Source of the DNA: Wolfiporia cocos
Lineage: Eukaryota; Basidiomycota; Agaricomycetes; Polyporales; Phaeolaceae
Direction of reading: 5' to 3'
NCBI GenBank assembly: GCA_029448655.1
Contig: JACCLO010000001.1
Coordinates: 1,302,001-1,366,000 of the forward strand
Length of the DNA stretch: 64,000 nucleotides
The position numbers and the translations under genes are program-made. The notes beneath the pieces were generated by a model. It was not told the DNA's origin, searched no databases, and saw only the letters and a program-made list of their open reading frames with translations. The first letter of the stretch is position 1, and every line of letters starts with the position of its first letter. This document shows positions 55,551 to 64,000 of the stretch, piece after piece.

Positions 55551-57220
55551 TTAGCTTGTGTCTTTGTAGCGAGCGGCAGTCACGCACCGATTTGGATCAT
55601 GCAGCTTAGCAGAGGCCATCTTTTTGCGCTTCAAGCGGGGAGGGCTATTAATTGGGATAGTGCTGCTAGCAACTGCAGAGTGCTCCATGGGTGTGACCGA
55701 CGACATCAAGGACAGTACCGATGCTAGCTCGGGTTCTACTTGTACGAGTGTGGTGCCTGATGAGGGCTCTGCATGGGACTGTTGCGCAACCATGACAAGG
55801 GCGGTTGGCAACCGCGAGGGAGTGGGTGACAACACCGGTGCAGCCTCGAGTTCTGGTGATGGCACCGGCGAGCTTGCTGACGAGCTTGCTGACTCCGTTG
55901 CTCCCTCGGTTTCAAGTGGCGCGAGTACCACGGTCGGTGGGGGCGCAGCATGGATCTCTGGCGTCTCCGTGCCAAGGGCAGCTGGCGATGGCACAGGCAA
56001 GCTGGTGGACAACAGCGATCTCCGGTCGACTTCTTCTTCCATAAGTGCAGTAACTCCCGAGTCCGTCAACGGCAAGGACGAAGTTTCTATGCCCGCGGTG
56101 GGTACATCTCGCATGGAGGGAGTGGCTAGTATCTGCTTGTTAGCCATCAGCTAATCCCAGGACGAATCACTTACGATCGAAAATGTCCTGACCAAAGCGG
56201 AACAGGGTACCATGTATACGTCCTAGCGACAAGCCTGCTTCTTCACGCAGTGTCTGTTCAAAATCTTGGTTTGCGTGGTTTGAACCCGTATTGTGACTAG
56301 TACGTTGTTAGTAAACTTTCCACATAGTATGCGGTGGACTCATGTGTACATTGTAACATAGCCATTCTCATCCAGTCCGGTCATCATAATTGTGCCCACC
56401 CAGCCCGTTTGCTTCTCCCAATGCTCCGCGGTCAGCCGAATCGCGGTCTCCATTCCAGCTGCCCTTCTGTATAGCTATCAACAAGAATATCACGGCACGC
56501 TGGAATCACCACCACTCACCTTGAGCATTCATACTCTTCGCCACCTAGCTTTGCCTCCATCTCTGCAGGCGTATGCAACACTTCATGATGTCACTTCCGC
56601 GCTAGCTCTTGCAACTCGGCCTTCTCTTCTTCAGTGAGGGTTTCGTATAGTGCACTAGCCCATTCAGTCCATGCCTTCCCCCCTGCAGGAGGGGGTGGGG
56701 AATCGGGTCGTGTGTAGTTCCCCTCTTTCAACAACTCTCTGAATACATCCCACGGCCTGCAAGCACGAGGATCATTTCCACTACAAGCAATTTGCGCAGC
56801 GCGAGGCATCGCTACGTTTAGTCGTTTCACAGATCACGATGTAGCGTGGTTCCTGCCCCAATCGTAGATTTGCTGCCGCTCAAGTCGTGGTCAGTGAGAT
56901 CTACGAGTGCACAAGTAAATTTTTAGCACCTGATCCAACGATGACAGGCGCTCCCGGCATTGCTCCTCTGTTTCAGCTTCGAACTGCGGTGTTTTCTTTC
57001 GTGAGCGATTGGTCTTGCAGAGGGCAAGATGAGCCTGGTACTCATCGTCCGTTTCCGCTGGATACGGCTGCTCGCCAAATTTTTGGAGGAAGGCTTTGCA
57101 AACGTGAGATGCAGCCACTTGGTAGCGGTTGGTACTTCCCAACAATGTGCGTACGGCCTCGCTGGCCCATTGTTCTCGTAGAAAGGCCAGCTCACTGGCA
57201 CGCCAGATCGCTACGGACAT
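55551..57220 (-). pseudogene. Pseudogene of a multicopy Agaricomycete hypothetical family
   Basis: Minus-strand exons can be followed from ATG 57220: about 57220 to 56935 (ASELAFLREQW...CRERLSSLDQ), an intron, then RQQIYDWGRNHATS and KRLNVAMPRAAQIA to about 56595, a third part near 56480-56360 (AAGMETAIRLTAEHWEKQTG), and a Ser/Pro-rich tail at 56147-55551. An in-frame TGA at 56834-56836, between HATS and SVKRLN, stands where CGA (Arg) would continue the reading, a C-to-T change at a CpG. This style of protein, with a helical N-terminus, an IYDWxRNH segment and a disordered acidic/Ser tail, is one I associate with multicopy Agaricomycete genes of unknown function, often near transposons. Exon ends other than the first intron are approximate. 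Confidence 0.5.
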
Positions 57221-57251
57221 AAGTGGAGGGGCGACTTGAGCTTGCCAAATT

Positions 57252-57267
57252 CCCGCGAGTCACGTCC
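57252..57267 (+). repeat. Direct repeat flanking the Pro-rich ORF (left)
   Basis: CCCGCGAGTCACGTCC, repeated exactly at 58749-58764. ATAAGTGG also precedes both copies. Confidence 0.7.
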
Positions 57268-57360
57268 CAACCCTCCTTTCTCTCTTACCACCACCATCGC
57301 CTTAGGCACTCACGTACCGTCCACCCATACGCAGACCCCCTACGCACCGTTCACCTCACC

Positions 57361-58494
57361 ATGACCACACAACGCACCGTCCTGAGTACACAGAGGGTCC
57401 CTACCGACATCACCCCCGCTACCTTTGCCTTTGACCTACTTTTCAACGCCGCCCAAAGCATTCACCGGGCGCATGAAACCACCCCATCGACATATGCTCT
57501 TCCTCTCTGGAAGACGCACGTATCTTACCTTCTCACCGCTATCACCCATGGTGCCAATGAATTGGCCCACACCGAACTCCCTTCCCTGCTCACTTTGCAG
57601 CAGGATGTCAACAACCTCGCGCTACACCTCACCTCGCTCCTAGCACCCACTTTCAACAACCCTTTGCCCACCCCTCCCACGCCCTCCACCCCCAAGCCAC
57701 GCACCACACCACCTACGCCTCACCTTAACAACGTTCCCAAACATTCTATCCGACCCACCCCGAAAAAACCCGAACCGCGTCTCCACTGGGTCCCGAATAG
57801 ACCCGAGACACCACCTCGAACGCCATCCCCACCCCATACACCTCCTCGTACCCCATCACCCACCCCCAGTCATCATTCTGTCGACTCTGTCAACACCGTC
57901 GACTTCCTGCTCGAACCGCCCCTATACGACCACCCTATTGGCCCCCTTGAGCAACCCCTCTACGACCAACCTGCCGGTCCTATGGAAGGACCTATCTACG
58001 ACCGCCCCGCTGATCCTATGGAAGGACCGATTTACCCCTACCCCATCGGACCCCGACCTTGGACGAATACATCTCTCCCACCTCCACACCCCCTAATTCC
58101 CACCCGTTCCATCACCTTACAAATCAACAACGTCTTACGACGACTTACACCCCAATGTGAACCAATGAACCCCTATGATCTCCAACTCAATTGGTTCAAT
58201 GATGTCCTCTATCCCACCGACTTCTTTATTCACCTCCAACGCCTTAACGTACGCGACACCCAACGTATCCGATGGTCTGGCTTCAACTGGATACACCCTG
58301 ACACCCCGAAAATACGCTCCTCCATTACTATCAACTTCTGCGACGACGACAGTTATGTCATCACCAGTGCCGTAGAAAAATCCCTCCGCACTCTCCAATC
58401 TTTCGCAAAAAAGCGCGACACCTTCAACTATCAAATCACCTCCGAAATTCTCACCGACACACCACTTTCTGAAGCGAGTTCTTCTGCATTGTAA
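57361..58494 (+). CDS. Hypothetical Pro-rich protein in an insertion-like segment
   Basis: 377 aa from ATG 57361 (MTTQRTVLSTQRVP), uninterrupted. Upstream codons to 57223 are open but lack a better start. It has a helical N-terminal 120 residues (FDLLFNAAQSIHRAH; WKTHVSYLLTAITHGANEL), then a long Pro/Thr linker, then four tandem units of the type PLYDxPxGPLE / PIYDRPADPMEG, then a C-terminal region of about 110 residues that looks folded. I recognise no family. It is intronless and flanked by a 16-bp direct repeat and by a TE-derived pseudogene, so it may be an element-borne ORF. Confidence 0.55.
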   Translation: MTTQRTVLSTQRVPTDITPATFAFDLLFNAAQSIHRAHETTPSTYALPLWKTHVSYLLTAITHGANELAHTELPSLLTLQQDVNNLALHLTSLLAPTFNNPLPTPPTPSTPKPRTTPPTPHLNNVPKHSIRPTPKKPEPRLHWVPNRPETPPRTPSPPHTPPRTPSPTPSHHSVDSVNTVDFLLEPPLYDHPIGPLEQPLYDQPAGPMEGPIYDRPADPMEGPIYPYPIGPRPWTNTSLPPPHPLIPTRSITLQINNVLRRLTPQCEPMNPYDLQLNWFNDVLYPTDFFIHLQRLNVRDTQRIRWSGFNWIHPDTPKIRSSITINFCDDDSYVITSAVEKSLRTLQSFAKKRDTFNYQITSEILTDTPLSEASSSAL

Positions 58495-58748
58495 TCCTCC
58501 TACTGATCTTACTTCTTCACCCCTCCACACCGTATTTATTGAACAGTGTCGGCCTAACTCGGGGCCCGTATGACGCTAGTTCCCACTTCTTCGAAGCACC
58601 TTTGACTCCCCCACCACGCTTAACACACGTATGACCGCTACCACCACCCTACTCCTTTTTACGATACTCGTCACCTTCGACCGTGGCTCTCGTTAGCTGC
58701 CGCACATGTACATAGGTTACTGACTGCGGGATATAAGTGGTTGTCTCT

Positions 58749-58764
58749 CCCGCGAGTCACGTCC
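58749..58764 (+). repeat. Direct repeat flanking the Pro-rich ORF (right)
   Basis: Exact copy of 57252-57267, 1.5 kb away. Confidence 0.7.
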
Positions 58765-59769
58765 ACTTTGTGGTCGGGACCCCAGAGAGTGCTTGTGGAG
58801 CCACCGCCTGCGGTTAGTCCTGAAAAGGACAGACAAGTACTTACCCGCCTTCTCGATCACGCCCTGGCTCAAAATATGTCAAAGCAAAACACATAATATT
58901 ATACATGCCCGATGCTCATGACGGCATCTTGTAGGAAGAGCACTAGATACGAGCTACCCCGTTTGAAAATTAAGTGAGCAAGCGACAATCCATTGGTGGC
59001 AAAGCTGGTACTTACCAGAGATTACATAGCATGCGGCTACATTGTACGAAAAACTATATCGAGCACTTCATATCAGATCTTGGTTGCGTACAACGATGCT
59101 GGACACTGCAATGGGAACGTAGGGAGTCTACCGAATTTGCGGTGGTATGCGGTAGCATAGAACCTGATAGCTATTTCTTCCACGTGTTCGAAATTGTCAC
59201 AGAAATGGGACATCCCAGCATTTTTCCTGTATTTTTACCTAATTTTCTGGTATTTCTACGAGCAATCCCGTGCAATGTAGCTTAAGCGCTCATAGACACG
59301 TCCACACGGCATAACAACACGTACATAACACGCTACTAACCCGTTATTACTCAGCGGGCTATTCTCCGTGGTCACGCGTCTTACTAACACGCTTACACGT
59401 CTAGTCTTACGCGTCCCGGATCCGTGTTTTAACACATGCTCACGCTATGGCCTTACTCATCACTGCCCGAGGCATATGATAAGCCGGCTACTTACTCGTG
59501 CTGCCATTACCGGCGCACACGGTCTACTAGTGTAGTACTGACTTCAACGTTCTGGCGCATTACGGCGCACAGACCACTGTACTGTTTGGTTACCTGTAGG
59601 GTACCAAACATCATGTATATATAAGACGAGACTTATCTGCGGTTATACCTCAGATTCGTTCTCTTACTCGCATAACAACTGCTCTACTACCAGTTACTGC
59701 CTGCTCTCTCCCCTCACACTCGCCTTTCGACTACTTCAAGTCCATCAAGCCGATACTTGTGAGTCCCAC
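58765..59769. other. Non-coding region with an LTR-like promoter
   Basis: A TATATATAA box at 59616-59624 is followed by a pyrimidine-rich stretch. The ACG/CGT-rich 300 bp before it look like a decayed LTR, but neither end nor a target duplication could be fixed. The open frame 58974-59285 has no motif. Confidence 0.3.
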
Positions 59770-60855
59770 AGATTGAGCTGTGTCAACCAACCTCCACAGG
59801 AGGCTTGGAGAGATGGCCTCTTTGCTGGCCTTTCCACTGCATTGGCAGGTGGTCAGTAACTTTGTGTATCCACATGGTCCATTGCTGTACTATTCACCCT
59901 AGCCATTCTGGGCAACAAACTATTCTAATTCAACAGGAACACCACAACTGTGTGTGGCATTGGTGAGCATGCTACGACAAGGCAGCAGTGTTGACAAATG
60001 GCAGCCACAGTCCAGCCAGCCATGTCAATTACTGACCACCACTTGGGATTTAGGTACAAATGAGTGAAGGTATGCTACCCTAGTACCGCCCCTTCTATAC
60101 CGTTGCTAACTACAGGGCAGGCAGTGCAGCTCACTTAATCGTGTGCCTCCAGCTATTCTGCCAACAAGTGGTCACTCGGATGCTGCTGATGTCTGTGCAC
60201 AGTGACTGGGATGCTTTCTGGTTATCAGTTCTACCAGGGATTTCTCACATCTAATCTTGCTTGCCCACATGCAGAGCAGGCCAAGATGCAACAGTCGGAG
60301 TCTGTGTTCGGCGAGGATTTGTCCACAAGCACCAAGTCTCAATAAATGTAATGTGTTGTCATCACACCAATTCCACAGCAGAGTATAATGCACCACAGCA
60401 GAAAGCTGCAGCCCTGCACTTCAGTGAGCCTCCTGGCATTGGCCTGGGAGGCAGCACTTGCCATGCCTAATTGGATACAGAAATATCAACAATCACTTTG
60501 AGGGTGATTTCATCTTGACCGGAGCAGGTAGGATGTTGGGAATGAGGTGATGATTACTCTGTTCATGTCTATCACCTCAACATTCATTCACATACATACC
60601 CTGTACAGTAGGGATTGATGTATGGCACTCCATTGTCAGTCATGTATTGTAATTCAGGAGCAGCCTCCTCAGAAGCTAAGAATTGTATTGCAAGGCCAGC
60701 ATTGATATCCAATGAGAACTGTTCAGCACCCAGAGCTGCAGATGCTACTACAGCTGTCCCACTGTCTTGCCACCACAAACTGGAAGAATGCTGGCTGGCA
60801 AGGGCTTCGGAACATAGGGTAGCTATAAAGATGTTCGATGCAACCAGTATTCCCA

Positions 60856-61493
60856 TGTTACAGCCAATTCATTTTTTATTCTCAGAGTGCCCACACAACT
60901 CACCATTGGGTTGATATGATACAGGGACTTGTTGCACAACCAACATCTCTGGCCACTTGTGACTCTATCAGGCCTAACCCTGATTGTACTAGTATAAAGG
61001 GCACATTTCAGTATTTGACAGATTCAACCCTGTCACCATTTCATACTCATCATTCTATGATTACTTGATGGCGTTCAACTGCCACAATCATTCCTATTTA
61101 TTGTTTCAGATATATCACTACATACCTATCATTAGTTTCACGCTATGACATAGGCAGCAGCAGTGACATCTGGGATGGACAGGACTCCAGAAACTCTGCA
61201 TAGTATATAAACTCATGTAACTAAGTTGAGGCTCTTCAGCTCAACCTTGTTGTACAAACAAGAAGTCTTATACTCGCTCTCAAACTTGGGAAACCAAGCT
61301 CCAATCATTCTCGAGCTCGAACGACTAAGTCCTCAAAGTGCACACTGACTTCTCGGACTTAGGCAAGTATTCTCACTATGTTGACTCAGGGACTGAAGGC
61401 TATAGTTGCCTTGCACTCGTCAGGGACAGACTATGTGCAGAAGATCTATACTTGCAATTCAAGTATACAAAAGTGGGTATACAACCCATAACA
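60856..61493 (+). repeat. Solo LTR, family A, copy 3 (diverged)
   Basis: 638 bp from TGTTACAG to CCCATAACA, aligned with the LTR at 355-1062 over its length. It is flanked by a perfect 5-bp target duplication, TCCCA (60851-60855 and 61494-61498). Many differences are CG to TG or CA. Confidence 0.9.
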
Positions 61494-63085
61494 TCCCACA
61501 ATTGAGAGCATCATGGTCAATATTGTGCAGTGAGCTGTAAGCTGAGGGATGGGGATGGATAGAGTGGAACCTTTTGTAGCAATTTATACCAAGCAGCCAC
61601 TAATCAGCAGTAAGGCATGCAGGATGCAGGTAGCATGTCGGTGGCCTACATTGGAAGGCTGCACATCATCAGGATTCTATGACCGGGGACAGGGGCCACA
61701 AAACAAGCCTGGAAGGGACTCGAAACAGTCATGTCTTCTGGAATCCATGAATCAATCATTCTGTCAAGCATACAACAGACATTAGTTAAACATACCAGTC
61801 TGCGATATCATATCCTCTAGCAGATGCTCAGTCGGCCTCTGCAAGACCCTGCAGAACATTTTTGAATATTGTAATCAAATAATTACCTAGGCATTTGTGC
61901 CGAGCAGTAAAATGCCTGAAAATACATATCAGACAATCAAAGGTAACTACCACCAATGCCAGAGCAGGCACAGCCAAGTGTCTCAGCAACAAAGGCTTAT
62001 GGTTGTAACATGGGCATGCCGGTGGGCATCACCAGCTGCAGTTCACCCTCCATACTGAGTGGTGAGTGTTTAGGACTGCTCAATTGGTGTCTTGCATATC
62101 TCAGCCCCAAGCCTGAAGGATCAAAGGGACTCCCTTGACAACCCTTGATACCTGTTGTCACCCCGGATGAATCAGCCATTCCACAGATTTAGGCATTGAT
62201 TGGACTTACTGACCTGGCATGCATAGTATGCCTTGACATTGAAATGGAGACTTCACTTATGCTGCACATGTTCGAGCTGTAAAAAGGAACCTTTGCCATG
62301 TTGCATGCAGCTTACTTGGGCATCATTTGATACATGAATGCTCTACATCATGAATCACTTATGTAGGATTATTTTGACCAAGCATGCACCCAGTGCCAAC
62401 CAATCACTGGCACATTTCGAGCAAATCCCTCATTGATTATCCTTAACTAGAGGAATGTGGAATTGGCTGCCTGGTATGTTGAGACATAGGTAATTCCCTA
62501 CCCTGTTGTATAGAGTTCTAGGATCAGAAGGTCCAAAGCCTCTGATGTCACAGAAGGATACAATGCATGCAAGCTGAGTCAAGGCAGGATCACATGGTTC
62601 TTCATGCTGTGCAGAAGTTGGGATACTTGGAGTAACATCCATTGAAGCACACCCATTCGGTGCATTCTTCATAGTCTCCTACAAATAGGGTTCATCAGTG
62701 CTGATATGGCTAGGCATCCACTAACAACATGACATGACACCCTGGATGATTTTAAATAGCATCAATGAAATACCACACCTCTTGGCAACATGAAGCACAA
62801 TGCAAAGATTTTGTTTTGGTAGTCACTGAGCATGTAGGTGTGCCATATTCATAGAATTGCAGTGCCGCATCCGCATCAATGGCAAATCCTTCAATGGTCA
62901 GTATGTACGATGGAAAAAGATTCATGTGGGGTCCCATCTCCTTCTGCAGCACATCAGGAAAACATCGGTCAGGTACCAGTGATATATTGCTTACCCCCTG
63001 ATCTGTAGGGTTCTATAGCACTACAGATCAGGTGGTAGCATGGTAGCAGTGGTAGCTTGTTCAGAATTTTCCTGATGTAGACAGA

Positions 63086-63369
63086 GTGGTAGGATCAGTC
63101 ACAGCTGTGGCCTTGTCATTTGATCATACATTTGTCACCTCAGGACATTCATCTGGACACATACAGCTGTATGACCTAAGCAACCTGGAAGCTCCAGCCC
63201 ACTTTGTTGCTCCCACTATGCTGGCCGAGGTTGTGTCTGGAAGGCAGGAAGGACATTGCAGGTCCATGGATCATCAGTATTGGATTCATCGCAGGCAGAC
63301 ATACCAGTCATCTCTGCTGATGACAGTGGGCTATCATTCTACCATAGCCTGGGCAAGGTGCTCCTCATG
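63086..63369 (+). pseudogene. VPS8-like WD40 fragment
   Basis: The plus strand reads SVTAVALSFDHTFVTSGHSS, then GHIQLYDLSN and LAEVVSGRQEGH, which match the beta-propeller start of the endosomal tethering protein Vps8 (CORVET complex) as I recall it. Similarity then continues in other frames (IISIGFIAGRHT; VISADDSGLSFYHSLGK), so at least two frameshifts are present. The fragment is cut off by the MITE that begins at 63370. No upstream exons were identified. It is a relic or a transposon-captured gene piece. Confidence 0.6.
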
Positions 63370-64000
63370 TAGTGATGTGCAGGGCCCAGCCTGGCCCAAA
63401 AGCCCCAGCTTTGGCCTAGCTTTGGATGGCCCAAAGCCTCAGGCTGGGCCCTCACTGATGGCTCACAGCTTGGCCCAGCCTAGGCCAGGGCCAAGCTGGG
63501 GCCTACCACTGCTAGGATAGTCATCACTATAACTTCAAAAGTTTGAAGCACATCATTTTCAGCTGTTCCTTGATGAAAAGGAACATTGAAGCCTACAATT
63601 TATAGTAGGATTGAGTGTCAAAATAACCTTCCACCGGCACAGCATTCAGTAGTGCACCTGCCATATGGGGTATCACATAGGCACCCAACGGTGCACGGGA
63701 GGCTTCAATGTTAAGGATTTGACTTATGGGCCTTTTATTTGGTTTGAAATGAGCAATACAGAGGTACTACATTGGAGTTGAGCATATTGCTATCATGTAC
63801 AATCTTATATTGTAATTGCTGGACATTGTATCCATTAGAGCCACCAGGCTGGGGCTCAATGGCACAGCCCAGCTCAGCCTGAGACATGAGCCAGGCCCTG
63901 GGCCATCTCAAGCCATTGTGTAAAGCCCAGCTTGGCCCAGCCCAAGTAGGGCCCAGCCTGGCTCAGCTCATGGCCTAAAGCCGGGACTGGCACATCACTA
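63370..64000 (-). mobile_element. MITE, family B, copy 2 (full length, CpG-depleted)
   Basis: 631 bp with an 11-bp terminal inverted repeat: TAGTGATGTGC at 63370-63380 and GCACATCACTA at 63990-64000, the last base of the window. The termini fit the hAT-type pattern (TAGNG...CNCTA). There is no coding capacity. The 8-bp left flank is TCCTCATG. The right flank is outside the window. Confidence 0.85.

Larger units (their letters stand above)
59770..64000. other. CpG-depleted repeat island
   Basis: CpG almost disappears after about 59770, with an excess of TG and CA, while the DNA before it is CpG-rich. The block contains a solo LTR, a VPS8-like pseudogene, a MITE and unassigned AT-richer DNA (59770-60855 and 61494-63085) with only short open frames. 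Confidence 0.7.

Noticed and set aside
59285..59769. Complete Copia-type solo LTR
   Set aside because: A TATA box and LTR-like composition exist, but no matching ends or target duplication could be found, so it is reported only as a non-coding LTR-like region.
1..64000. CRISPR arrays, bacterial operons, Shine-Dalgarno sites, riboswitches
   Set aside because: None is seen. The dense GT-AG introns show a eukaryotic genome, and the tandem arrays lack the repeat-spacer regularity of CRISPR.

Overview
The window looks like nu-clear DNA of a filamentous basidiomycete, most likely an Agaricomycete of the polypore kind. The evidence is small GT-AG introns of about 45-85 nt that break nearly every gene, a dispersed fungal-type 5S rRNA gene, a variant G-alpha subunit, and chromovirus-like LTR elements. 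The species cannot be named from sequence alone. All gene models were spliced by eye: reading frame, splice sites and recalled family motifs had to agree.

Layout. 1-2000: end of an LTR retroelement plus two inverted LTRs. 2187-2608: palindromic remnant of a 7TM-like gene. 3479-31458: gene-dense core with Xaa-Pro aminopeptidase P, the ribosome-assembly GTPase NOG1, an atypical G-alpha, a broken phosphoglycerate-mutase-like gene, a large disordered repeat protein, SNX3, the TRAPP II subunit Trs65, a GGC1-like mitochondrial carrier, 5S rRNA and carnitine acetyltransferase. 32321-40514: an intact, very young Ty3-type retrotransposon with identical LTRs, a perfect target-site duplication, one uninterrupted 2243-residue ORF, a dUTPase domain between gag and protease, and a Tf1-like self-priming signature. 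41204-50883: a PLP-dependent decarboxylase, a beta-trefoil-like protein, a small secreted protein, an F-box-like fragment and a family 2 glycosyltransferase. 51877-64000: accessory DNA with MITE copies, tandem repeats, a pseudogene of a family I associate with multicopy Agaricomycete genes, an orphan Pro-rich ORF, then a CpG-depleted block from about 59770 that holds a solo LTR, a VPS8-like pseudogene and a full MITE.

The core genes are unrelated housekeeping functions (protein turnover, ribosome assembly, signalling, membrane traffic, mitochondrial transport, acetyl-carnitine metabolism), and no operon-like logic is expected. The most unusual items are the dUTPase-bearing self-primed element, the G-alpha with altered GTPase motifs, very small exons (5, 9, 11, 18 and 22 nt), and the contrast between CpG-rich and CpG-depleted copies of the same repeats, which points to methylation-driven decay of the right-hand repeat island.
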